Assembly: GCA_016199375.1 (NCBI GenBank)
Contig: JACQGV010000091.1
Coordinates: 1-10,262, forward strand
Reading direction: 5' to 3'
From: Chloroflexota bacterium
GTDB lineage: Bacteria; Chloroflexota; Dehalococcoidia; SHYM01
DNA length: 10,262 nucleotides
A program made the translations under genes and the position numbers. Shown here one piece after another: positions 1-8,615 of this stretch (positions within the stretch are counted from its first letter, which is position 1; each line of letters starts with the position of its first letter). The notes beneath the pieces were generated by a model that had not been told where the DNA came from, made no database searches, and saw nothing but the letters and a program-made list of their open reading frames with translations.

Positions 1-340
1 AGTTATCAGCGATGAGATCGGCCGCGCGGCCTAAGCAGTCGTGGGCCCGCTTGGGCTCGCCTGAAGAGAGATAGACCCTGCCGGCGGCCAGCCACGCCAG
101 CGCCGCCAGGGCCGGCACGCCGGAAGCCTCGCCCGTAGCGTCCAGGGCGTGTCGCTGCGCCGCGCCCAGGGCGCCGCGGCACTCCTCCCAGCGGGCCCTC
201 GCCAGGGAGAGGGCTGCCTGGTAGGCGGCTGTCTGCTCAGCCGTGCCCGCGAGCGCCGCGGCGGCCTCTTCAACCCGCCCGGTCTGGGCGGCCGCCTCGG
301 CGGCCAGCAGCGCCCGCTCCTCAGGAGGACCGCTTATCAA
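1..340 (-). CDS. Partial Ala-rich, TPR-like protein (N-terminus only)
   Basis: An open frame runs leftward from a TTG at 338-340 to the window edge, giving about 113 residues without a stop. The translation is strongly helical and Ala/Leu/Glu-rich (for example LLAAEAAAQTGRVEEAAAAL, then LAWLAAGRVYLSSGEPKRAH). The spacing of small and aromatic residues resembles tetratricopeptide helices, as found in the helical arms of many regulators and scaffold proteins. The frame has a stop six codons before the frame's first agc, so TTG is the only reasonable start inside it. An AGGTGAGG at 351-358 lies 10 nt upstream as a modest ribosome binding site. The start overlaps the last 20 nt of the oxidoreductase gene, which suggests coupled translation. 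No catalytic motif is visible and the function is unknown. The TPR label is inferred from pattern alone. Confidence 0.5.
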   Translation of the reverse strand, partial: MISGPPEERALLAAEAAAQTGRVEEAAAALAGTAEQTAAYQAALSLARARWEECRGALGAAQRHALDATGEASGVPALAALAWLAAGRVYLSSGEPKRAHDCLGRAADLIADN

Positions 341-1220
341 GGAACTGGGGCCTCACCTGGGCGGCGAAGTCGGCCAGGGCCGCCTCCAGGCGCGGGTAGT
401 CCATGCCCGAGACATCCAGGGCCAGGTGGGAGACGCCGATGCGCGCCAGGGTCTCGATCTGGCCCGCTACCTCGCTGGCGCTGCCGGCGAGAGCAAACCT
501 GGGCAGCGACGCCGGCTGCTCGCCCCAGCGCAGGCCGCAGCGCATGGTGAGCGCCAGCGGCTCCCGGCGTCCCTGGCGCTGGGCGATCTCCTGCACCTGC
601 GCCCACTCCTTCGCCAGCACGTCCGGCGCGGTGCCGGTGGGGTGCCAGGCCTGCCCGAAACGCACGGCCCGCTCCTTGGCGCGCTGGCTGAGCCCTCCAA
701 TCCAGATCGGAGGATGGGGCTTCTGCGCGGGCTGGGGCGAGGCGACCAGCCCCTGGAAGGAGTAGTGCTTGCCCTTCACCGTCGGCTGCTGGTTTTCCCA
801 GCAGGCGATGATGGCCTGCAACGCCTCGTTGGTGCGAGCCCCGCGCTCGCGGAAGGGGACGCCCAGGGCCTGGAACTCCCCCTCCATCCAGCCTGCGCCG
901 GCGCCGAAGATCACGCGTCCGCCGGAGAGGACATCGGCCGTCGCCACCTGCTTGGCGACCACGGCCGGGTGCCGGTAGGGCAGGATTATGACACTGGTGC
1001 CGATCTGCACGCGCCGGGTGACGCCGGCCAGGAAGCTCAGGAACGCCAGGGCGTCCAGCATGTGGTCCCGATAGACGATGTCCAGCTCCCTGGGCACGAT
1101 GACGTGGTCGGTGACCCAGAGGGAGTCGTAGCCCAGCGCCTCGGCGCTCCGGGCCGCGCGGGCCAGGGCCTCCATGTCCAGCGGCCGCCCGTAGTGAGGG
1201 AGGCAGACCCCGAACTTCAT
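321..1220 (-). CDS. LLM-class (luciferase-like) F420/FMN-dependent oxidoreductase
   Basis: A 299-residue protein of the bacterial luciferase-like monooxygenase superfamily, closest in style to the Rv2161c-type probable F420-dependent oxidoreductases. These are soluble TIM-barrel enzymes that use F420 or FMN to oxidise or reduce small organic substrates. Visible landmarks are the N-terminal strand MKFGVCLPHYG (1-11), SLWVTDHV (33-40), the cofactor-pocket region IGTSVIILPYRHP (73-85), the signature LSGGRVIFGAGAGW (98-111) and KPHPPIWIGG near residue 170. The length is normal for the family. The frame extends 11 codons upstream, but the ATG at 1218-1220 matches the family N-terminus and has an AAGGAG site 6 nt before it. 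It lies 66 nt downstream of the DHA2 exporter and overlaps the next gene by 20 nt. The substrate cannot be read from sequence, and neither can the choice between F420 and FMN. Confidence 0.93.
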   Translation of the reverse strand: MKFGVCLPHYGRPLDMEALARAARSAEALGYDSLWVTDHVIVPRELDIVYRDHMLDALAFLSFLAGVTRRVQIGTSVIILPYRHPAVVAKQVATADVLSGGRVIFGAGAGWMEGEFQALGVPFRERGARTNEALQAIIACWENQQPTVKGKHYSFQGLVASPQPAQKPHPPIWIGGLSQRAKERAVRFGQAWHPTGTAPDVLAKEWAQVQEIAQRQGRREPLALTMRCGLRWGEQPASLPRFALAGSASEVAGQIETLARIGVSHLALDVSGMDYPRLEAALADFAAQVRPQFLDKRSS

Positions 1221-1286
1221 CGCCGTCTCCTTCCTGTTGGTCTGTGAGCTCATCTGATAGGGCGCAGCGCGCCGCCCTGGGTCAGG

Positions 1287-2798
1287 CTACCGCCGCGGGG
1301 CCATCTGAGGCGCGATGCCGGCGGCCGCCTTCTCCGGCGCTCGTGCGGGACGGCCAGCCGCCAGGCATATGAGCGCACCGGCCAGGGTAATCCCCAGGGC
1401 GGCCAGGAACGCTATATGCATCCCTGACAGGAACGCCGCCACCGCCGTGGGCGCCGCGGCGCCGCCCCCGGCCTGGGCCGTGAGGCTGGCGCCCAGGCCG
1501 GCCCGGCCCATGGTCGCGGCGACTATGGTGGTGGCGGCTGCCACACCCGTCACCATGCCCAGGTTCCGCAGCAGGTTCAGAAACGCCGAGGCGATGCCGT
1601 ACTTCTCGCGCGGCACCGTGCCCAGGATGGAGCTATTGTTGGGCGCCTGGAATACCCCCATGCCGGTGCCCAGGAGCGCCTGGCCGACAATCAGGTACAC
1701 CAAGGGGGGCGACGGCCCCAGGCGGGTGTACATGCCGAAGGCCGCCGCCATCGCCAGCAGCCCGCCCGCGGTGAGCAGACGGGACCCCATCCGGTCGGAG
1801 AGGCGCCCCGCGATGGGCCCGCTGGCCGCCAGCATCAGGGCCATGGGCACCATCAGCATCCCCGCCTCCCGGGCGCTCCAGCCCACGCCGCGCTGGAGGT
1901 AGAACGGCATCAGGAACATGCTGAAGGACATGGAGAAGAAGGATAGATAGCCGGCCAGGCTGCCCAGGCTGAAGCCCCGCGGCCGGAACAGCCGCAGGTC
2001 AATCATGGGCTGCTGGGAGCGCAGCTCGGCGGCCAGAAAAGCGACGAAGGCGCCGGCGAAGGCTACGAACAGCACTACCACCGGCACCGATGTCCAGCCC
2101 CAGACGCTGCCGCGGGCAAGGGCTAGCAGCAGGGTGGTCAGCGCCAGCGCCGAGGCGCCGGCCCCGGGCCAGTCGAAGGCCGCCGCGCCGTGGCCAGGGG
2201 GCAGGGCGAACCGGCGCTCATCCAGGATGTACCAGGCCAGGGCCACGCCCACCACCGCCACCGGCGGTATGACGAAGAAGACGGCGCGCCAACCCAGGGC
2301 GTCCACCAGGGTGCCGCCCAGGATAGGGCCGACCACTATCCCCAGGGCGACGAAGGTGGCGTTCAGGCCCAGGGCGCGGCCCCGCTCCTGGGGCGGGAAG
2401 ACGGCCGCCGTGATGGCCATGCCGTTGGCCGTCGTCATCGCCGTGCCCACCGCCTCCACCACGCGGGCCACGATCAGCCACAGCGGGCTCTGGGCGCTGC
2501 CGGCCAGCAGGGCGCCCGCGCCGAACAAGGCGAACCCGGCCAGATAGACCCGCTTGCGGCCGGCCAGGTCGGAGAGCCGCCCCACGGGCAGGAGCAGGGC
2601 GCTGATCGTCAGCAGCGCGGCCAGGCTGACCCACTGGACGGTGGGGAGGTCGGCGTGGAAGTGGTCGGCGATGGCCGGGAGGGCGATGTTCACGGTGGTG
2701 TTGTCCAGCACCGTGATGAAGACTCCGAGGGAGACGGCCGCCAGGGCCCACCACTTGTGGTTCGGGCCCCGCACCGCCTGCGCCAGGCGTGTAGCCAC
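1287..2798 (-). CDS. MFS transporter, DHA2 (EmrB/QacA) type, 14 TM
   Basis: A 503-residue inner-membrane protein, the usual size for 14-helix drug:H+ antiporters. Diagnostic motifs are present: LDNTTVNIALP in TM1 (31-41, the DHA2 motif D1, with an acidic Asp32), GRLSDLAGRKR in the loop after TM2 (73-83, motif A) and GIVVGPILGG in TM5 (153-162, the antiporter motif C). A short Arg-rich tail follows the last hydrophobic segment. The start is a GTG at 2796-2798 with GGGA/ACAGG just upstream; no closer ATG fits the conserved TM1. By family knowledge it exports hydrophobic or cationic compounds using the proton gradient, but the real substrate is unknown. It follows a second, unrelated-type MFS gene by 76 nt and precedes the LLM oxidoreductase by 66 nt, so it might remove a toxic substrate or product of that enzyme. 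That link is inference. Confidence 0.93.
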   Translation of the reverse strand: MATRLAQAVRGPNHKWWALAAVSLGVFITVLDNTTVNIALPAIADHFHADLPTVQWVSLAALLTISALLLPVGRLSDLAGRKRVYLAGFALFGAGALLAGSAQSPLWLIVARVVEAVGTAMTTANGMAITAAVFPPQERGRALGLNATFVALGIVVGPILGGTLVDALGWRAVFFVIPPVAVVGVALAWYILDERRFALPPGHGAAAFDWPGAGASALALTTLLLALARGSVWGWTSVPVVVLFVAFAGAFVAFLAAELRSQQPMIDLRLFRPRGFSLGSLAGYLSFFSMSFSMFLMPFYLQRGVGWSAREAGMLMVPMALMLAASGPIAGRLSDRMGSRLLTAGGLLAMAAAFGMYTRLGPSPPLVYLIVGQALLGTGMGVFQAPNNSSILGTVPREKYGIASAFLNLLRNLGMVTGVAAATTIVAATMGRAGLGASLTAQAGGGAAAPTAVAAFLSGMHIAFLAALGITLAGALICLAAGRPARAPEKAAAGIAPQMAPRR

Positions 2799-2853
2799 CC
2801 TGTCCCTTGCTTTCTAGAGGGGCCTGCGCTGGCCCCCATTCCACTGGGGGGCA

Positions 2854-2859
2854 AGTATA
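2854..2859 (-). promoter_or_regulatory. Possible -10 element upstream of the DHA2 exporter
   Basis: On the minus strand the hexamer reads TATACT, in the short gap between the two MFS genes and about 55 nt before the GTG at 2798. I find no good -35 hexamer at 16-18 nt and no TG extension. This is a weak internal promoter candidate; read-through from the upstream MFS gene is equally likely. Confidence 0.2.
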
Positions 2860-2874
2860 CCCGATGCGAAGCGG

Positions 2875-4176
2875 TCAGCGAGCGGGCGCAGGCCCCGCTG
2901 CCAGCCTCTGACGAGGCGCTGGCGTGAGGGCCAGTATGAGCCCTGCCACCAGGAGGAGCCCGGCCCCCGCCCACCAGATGGCGGCGTAGCTGCCGGTGGC
3001 GTCCCGCACGTACCCCGCAACGGGGGCCCCGGCGCCACCAAAGACCAGGGTCACAGGCATCACCACGCCCCGGATGCTGCCCAGGTGGTGGCGTCCGAAG
3101 TACTCCGCCCACAGGTAGTTCTGGAGCAGCAGCCACCCTCCTACGCCGATGCCGAAGACGCCCATGGCCAGGAACAGCCACGTTGCCGAGTCAGCCACGA
3201 TAGTGAAGTAGGTGGCCGCTCCCAACAGCGCGAAGGCGATGGCACCCAGGAAGCGGGCGGGCACCCGCCGCACCAGCAGGCCCAAGAAGAAGGTGCTGAT
3301 GCCCGCCAACGCCGCGTCCATGGCGGTGGCGTAGGATACCAGGCGGGCATCCAACCCGCGGTCCACGAAGTGGGGGATGCGGTGCAAGGCCACGGTGCTG
3401 GTGCTCAGCGTCGCCAGGCCGAACACCAGGACGAGCCGCCAGAACGTGGGGGAGCGGAGGGCCTCCGGAAGGGTCCAGGATGTCTCCTCTGCCGCGAGCG
3501 GAGGCGGCGCGTTGCGGGCCGGCGTGCCGGGGCCGTCGGCGGCGCCCCGCGCCAGGACGGCGCCGTCCGGCGCCAGCCCCAGGTCCTCGGGCTGCCGCCG
3601 CACCAGCACCAGGGACAGGGGAACGATGATGCCCGCGCCTAGCGCCGCCAGGACGACCCATGCCATCCTCCAGCCGAACCCATCTATCAACATCTGGGTG
3701 AGAGGCACGAAGAGCACGCCCCCGACGGGGATGCCCAGGGACATGACCGCCAGGGCCATCCCCCGGCGGCGGACAAACCACTTGGCCACGGGGACGGAGG
3801 TTACCAGGGCGCCGGGGCCGCTCATGCCCACCAGCCCCATGGCAGCGAACAGCGCCACCATCTGCCAGGCCTGGGATACGAGCGCCATCGCCACTAGGGC
3901 GGCGCCGGTGATGGCAGCCGCCAGGGCCAGGAGCACGCGGGAGCCGAAGCGGTCTATGAGCCAGCCGACCAGGGGGCTGGTCGCCGCGCTGGCCAGCTGC
4001 CGGGAGGTCTGTGCCCAGCCAAAGGCCGACCTCCCGATGCCCAGCTCGTCGCCCATCGGCCGGATGAACAGCCCGAAGTTCAGGCTGCCGAGGGCCATGC
4101 TCAGGGCGCCGGTCGCCCCCATCACGCCCACGATGACCCAGCCGTAGAAGACCCGCCCGGTAGCCGTCCCCTTCAC
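2875..4176 (-). CDS. MFS transporter, OFA/MCT-like, 12 TM
   Basis: A 433-residue inner-membrane carrier with two six-helix halves. It starts RVFYGWVIVGVMGA (8-21), the FYGW opening typical of the oxalate:formate antiporter / monocarboxylate transporter-like branch. Further signatures are GWLIDRFGSR between TM2 and TM3 (71-80) and WFVRRRGMALAVMSLGIPVGG (133-153), the WFxRRRG block of this branch. A hydrophilic loop (roughly 200-235, ending TSWTLPEALRSPTFW) separates the halves, as is usual. Family members move carboxylates or other organic anions; the substrate here is unknown. The start is the GTG at 4174-4176 with only a weak GAGG about 7 nt upstream, in agreement with the family N-terminus. 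It is the first gene after the repeat-filled gap below typA, so it may begin a new transcript. The protein appears complete. Confidence 0.9.
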   Translation of the reverse strand: MKGTATGRVFYGWVIVGVMGATGALSMALGSLNFGLFIRPMGDELGIGRSAFGWAQTSRQLASAATSPLVGWLIDRFGSRVLLALAAAITGAALVAMALVSQAWQMVALFAAMGLVGMSGPGALVTSVPVAKWFVRRRGMALAVMSLGIPVGGVLFVPLTQMLIDGFGWRMAWVVLAALGAGIIVPLSLVLVRRQPEDLGLAPDGAVLARGAADGPGTPARNAPPPLAAEETSWTLPEALRSPTFWRLVLVFGLATLSTSTVALHRIPHFVDRGLDARLVSYATAMDAALAGISTFFLGLLVRRVPARFLGAIAFALLGAATYFTIVADSATWLFLAMGVFGIGVGGWLLLQNYLWAEYFGRHHLGSIRGVVMPVTLVFGGAGAPVAGYVRDATGSYAAIWWAGAGLLLVAGLILALTPAPRQRLAAGPAPAR

Positions 4177-4202
4177 TCAGCGCCTCGCGGACTCATCAAG
4201 CT

Positions 4203-4280
4203 ATCCCGAAATGCTGCCGTGCCAGGAGTGGGAATGCCCTCACCCTGACCCTCTCCCAGCGGGAGAGGGAATTTCGGGAT
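4203..4280. repeat. 78-bp inverted-repeat element with a 10-bp terminal stem
   Basis: ATCCCGAAAT at 4203-4212 is matched exactly by its reverse complement ATTTCGGGAT at 4271-4280. A strong internal hairpin (4249-4269) sits close to the right arm. The element occupies the 265-bp gap between typA and the OFA/MCT-like gene, about 27 bp upstream of that gene's GTG. Its style (a CACCCTGACCCTCTCCC run meeting its complement) resembles dispersed palindromic repeats known from many environmental high-GC genomes. I see only one copy here, so calling it dispersed is inference. Confidence 0.5.
4249..4269. repeat. Perfect 9-bp hairpin with a 3-nt loop
   Basis: CCCTCTCCC (4249-4257), loop AGC, then GGGAGAGGG (4261-4269). 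This is a very stable stem in either transcript. No T-run follows on either strand, so it does not look like a classic intrinsic terminator for typA, though it may still stall polymerase or protect mRNA ends. It lies nested in the 4203-4280 inverted repeat. Confidence 0.7.
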
Positions 4281-4313
4281 GGCTTCATGTGTGCATGGCG
4301 CCCAGGGGACGGC

Positions 4314-4356
4314 CCCTTCGCGGAGTTTATCCTGAGGAACGAAGGGCTCAGGGTGA
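4314..4356. repeat. Second palindromic repeat unit with alternative stems
   Basis: CCCTTCG (4314-4320) pairs with CGAAGGG (4340-4346), enclosing a 19-nt loop. Overlapping this, CCTGAG (4331-4336) pairs with CTCAGG (4347-4352), so the two stems exclude one another. In addition TCAGGGTGA (4348-4356) is the exact complement of TCACCCTGA (4240-4248) in the neighbouring unit, a 9-bp long-range match joining the two elements. It sits between typA and the OFA/MCT-like gene. Its origin as a dispersed repeat is inferred from style. Confidence 0.5.
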
Positions 4357-4379
4357 CAGAGATGCAGTGGGCTCTGGAA

Positions 4380-4397
4380 GGCTTTTTGCGCAAAGCC
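4380..4397. repeat. Short palindrome downstream of typA
   Basis: GGCTTT (4380-4385) and AAAGCC (4392-4397) form a 6-bp stem around TTGCGC. It lies 45 bp beyond the typA stop and could help end that leftward transcript, but no T-tract follows on the minus strand. The rest of the gap between here and typA shows nothing I recognise. Confidence 0.3.
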
Positions 4398-4441
4398 CAT
4401 GGTGCCCAGGTACGGACCCGGGGCCGAGGGCAGACCAGCCA

Positions 4442-6274
<1,833 letters not shown>

Positions 6275-6321
6275 TGCCGTACACTCAAAGGCGCCGGCCT
6301 GTCTGGCCAGCGCCACTCAAC

Positions 6322-6330
6322 AGTATAGCA
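6322..6330 (-). promoter_or_regulatory. Extended -10 promoter for typA
   Basis: On the minus strand the sequence reads TGCTATACT: a TG-N extension directly before the near-consensus hexamer TATACT (6322-6327). No clear -35 is visible, as is common for extended -10 promoters. Transcription would start near 6315, leaving a leader of about 40 nt to the TTG at 6274. Confidence 0.5.
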
Positions 6331-6401
6331 AGTCAGCGGGGCTCGCGGCGTCTCTGGGCCGTAGGCGCGAAAGTGGCGTTTCACCCTGGCTGGCCCGCGC
6401 C

Positions 6402-6431
6402 TTGCGGCAATATCTGTTGCTGCGCTAGAAT
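6402..6431 (+). promoter_or_regulatory. Sigma70-type promoter for the EF-G-like gene
   Basis: TTGCGG (6402-6407) and TAGAAT (6426-6431) are separated by 18 bp, with the start point expected near 6438. AAAGGGGG (6449-6455) then lies 9 nt before the ATG at 6465. The elements point away from the typA promoter, so about 70 bp separates two divergent -10 boxes. Confidence 0.45.
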
Positions 6432-6464
6432 GGGGCTCCGGGCTGGCGAAAGGGGGCGTGGGGC

Positions 6465-8531
6465 ATGGCCGTGCATCCACCGGAGCGGATCCGCAACGTG
6501 GCGTTCCTGGGGCACAACGGCTGCGGCAAGACGACCCTGACGGAGGCGCTGCTGTTCACGGCGGGCGTCCTCACGCGCCAGGGCCGCGTGGACGATGGCA
6601 ATACCGTCTCCGACTACGACCCCGAGGAGACCAAGCGCCGCATCAGCATCAACCTCTCCCTCGTCCCGGTGCCCTGGAAGGAGACCAAGGTCAACATTCT
6701 GGACACCCCCGGCTACGCTGACTTCGTGGGGGAGGCCCTGGCGGCTATCCGGGTGGCCGACGCTGCGCTCATCTTGGTGGACGCCATCGCCGGGGTCCAG
6801 GTGGGCACAGAACAGGTCTGGCAGCACTGCGACGAGCGGGGGCTGCCCCGCGCTTTTTTTGTAAACAAGCTGGACCGGGAGAACGCCGACTTCGGCCGCA
6901 CCGTGGCCGCTATCCGAGAGCGCTTCGGCAGGGGCTGCGTCCCCGTCCAGCTGCCCATCGTCCAGCAGGGGGCCTGCAAGGGCGTCATAGACCTGCTTTC
7001 CTTGCGGGTGGGGCGGGGAGGCGAAGCGCCGGCGGAGCTGCTCCCCCAGGTCAAGCCGCTGCGGGAGCAGATGCTGGAGGCGGTGGCGGAGACCGATGAC
7101 GCTCTCCTCAGCAAATATCTGGAGGAAGGGGAGCTCTCCGAGCAGGAGCTCCGGCAGGCGCTGCGACAGGGATTTCAGACGGGGCAAGTGAGGCCCATCT
7201 TTGCCGGCTGCTCCGCACAGAACGCGGGGAGCCAGGAGCTCCTCGCCGCCATCGTGGACCTGTTCCCCTGCCCCCGCGATGCACCACCCGTGCGGGCGCT
7301 GCGGTTGGGCGCCAAGCAGGAGGAGGAGCTCAAGACTGACCCCGCGGGGCCCCTGGCCGCCTTCGTCTTCAAGACCACGGCGGACCCCTACGTGGGACGG
7401 CTGACCTACGTGCGGGTCTACTCGGGGACCCTGAAGAGCGACTCCCGGGCCTGGAACGGGGCCAAGAACCGGGAGGAACGCATCGGACAGCTCTACGTGG
7501 TGCGGGGCAAGAGCCAGGAGAACACCCCCCAGCTGGCGGCGGGGGACATCGGCGCGGTGGCGAAGCTGGGGGAGACGGCCACCAACGACACCCTCACCCA
7601 GCATGACCACCCCCTGGCGCTGTCGCCCATGAAGTTCCCCCTCCCACTCTATAGCGCCGCCGTCCACCCCAAGACCAAGGCTGACCTGGACAAGCTGGGC
7701 CACGCGCTGGCCCGGCTCGCCGAGGAGGACCCCACCCTGGGCGTCCGGCGCGAGCCGGACACCAGCGAGACCATCCTCTCGGGCCTGGGCGAGTCCCACA
7801 TCCAGGTGACGGTGGAGAAGATGCAGCGCAAGTTCGGCGCCGGTGTGACGGCGGCGGTGCCGAAGGTGCCCTACAAAGAGACCATCACCACCAGGGTGAA
7901 GGCCGAGCATAAGCACAAGAAGCAGACCGGCGGCCATGGCCAGTACGGCCACGTCGTCATGGAGCTGGAGCCGCTGCCGCGCGGCACGGGGTTTGAGTTC
8001 GCCAGCAAGGTCGTCGGCGGCTCGGTGCCCAGGAACTACATCCCGGCCGTCGAGAAGGGCGTGCGCAACGCCCTGCCCGAGGGCCCGCTGGCCCACTTTC
8101 CCCTCATAGACCTGCGCGCCGTGCTGGTGGACGGGAGCTACCACGACGTGGACTCCTCCGACATGTCGTTCCAGATCGCGGGCGCCCAGGCCCTCAGGCA
8201 TGGGGTGGCCGAGGCCCGCCCGGTCATCCTGGAGCCCGTGGTGGACCTGCGGGTGCGGGCGCCGGACTCCTACACGGGCGAGATCATCGGAGACCTCAAC
8301 AGCAAGCGGGCGCGCGTCCACGGAATGACCCCCGAGGATGGCCACACCATCATTGAGGCCGAGGCCCCTCTGGCCGAGCTCCAGCGCTACGCCACGGACC
8401 TGCGCTCCCTGACCCAGGGCCGGGGCACCTTCACCATCGAGTTCAGCCACTACGAGGAGGTTCCCGCCCACCAGGCCCCCAGGGTCATCGAGGCCGCCCA
8501 GCGGGAGCGCGAGGCCGCCCAGAAGGACTAG
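6465..8531 (+). CDS. EF-G-like translational GTPase (EF-G-2 type paralogue)
   Basis: A 688-residue protein with the full EF-G domain order (G, II, III, IV, V). It resembles the second EF-G of Thermus thermophilus more than canonical FusA. The P-loop is GHNGCGKTT (16-24) rather than AHxDAGKTT. The switch I region is EETKRRISINLSL (54-66) and lacks the RGITI core. Switch II is DTPGYADF (80-87), with Tyr84 where canonical EF-G has the catalytic His. NKLD (134-137) is intact. Domain IV carries KQTGGHGQYGHV (about 486-497), and domain V ends with the EFSHYEEVP block. The GTP-binding core is therefore kept but hydrolysis chemistry may differ. Members bind the ribosome; whether they drive translocation, recycling or another step is not certain. 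Databases often label such proteins fusA, but this is probably not the cell's main EF-G. Start ATG at 6465 with AAAGGGGG upstream. dcd follows after 84 nt. Confidence 0.92.
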   Translation: MAVHPPERIRNVAFLGHNGCGKTTLTEALLFTAGVLTRQGRVDDGNTVSDYDPEETKRRISINLSLVPVPWKETKVNILDTPGYADFVGEALAAIRVADAALILVDAIAGVQVGTEQVWQHCDERGLPRAFFVNKLDRENADFGRTVAAIRERFGRGCVPVQLPIVQQGACKGVIDLLSLRVGRGGEAPAELLPQVKPLREQMLEAVAETDDALLSKYLEEGELSEQELRQALRQGFQTGQVRPIFAGCSAQNAGSQELLAAIVDLFPCPRDAPPVRALRLGAKQEEELKTDPAGPLAAFVFKTTADPYVGRLTYVRVYSGTLKSDSRAWNGAKNREERIGQLYVVRGKSQENTPQLAAGDIGAVAKLGETATNDTLTQHDHPLALSPMKFPLPLYSAAVHPKTKADLDKLGHALARLAEEDPTLGVRREPDTSETILSGLGESHIQVTVEKMQRKFGAGVTAAVPKVPYKETITTRVKAEHKHKKQTGGHGQYGHVVMELEPLPRGTGFEFASKVVGGSVPRNYIPAVEKGVRNALPEGPLAHFPLIDLRAVLVDGSYHDVDSSDMSFQIAGAQALRHGVAEARPVILEPVVDLRVRAPDSYTGEIIGDLNSKRARVHGMTPEDGHTIIEAEAPLAELQRYATDLRSLTQGRGTFTIEFSHYEEVPAHQAPRVIEAAQREREAAQKD

Positions 8532-8615
8532 GCCGGCCCGCCTGGCGGCGTGGATGACAGGCAAGCACCGACACCGGAGCGCGGGCAGGCGCCAGCCCCC
8601 CCACGGGAGCAGGGA

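Noticed and set aside
31..273. An 80-codon minus-strand frame at the left edge, in a different frame from the TPR-like protein
   Set aside because: Its Arg/Pro/Trp-rich translation is typical of a shifted GC-rich frame, while the neighbouring frame is Ala/Leu/Glu helical and stays open to the edge.
243..1247. A 334-codon plus-strand open frame opposite the LLM oxidoreductase
   Set aside because: Antisense shadow of a well-supported gene; the Arg/Gly/His-rich translation has no family features.
1261..1278. GC-rich stem between the DHA2 exporter and the LLM gene
   Set aside because: The stem is only about 5 bp and has no T-run; such pairing is common by chance at this base composition.
8550..8615. 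N-terminal extension of dCTP deaminase from an upstream GTG
   Set aside because: The added 22 residues are Pro/Gln-rich and absent from the family; the ATG at 8616 has a good ribosome binding site and the conserved start.
8532..8615. Possible terminator or riboswitch between the EF-G-like gene and dcd
   Set aside because: Only a CCGCC/GGCGG-type short stem is present, with no T-tract, no -10 box and none of the conserved elements of an FMN riboswitch.
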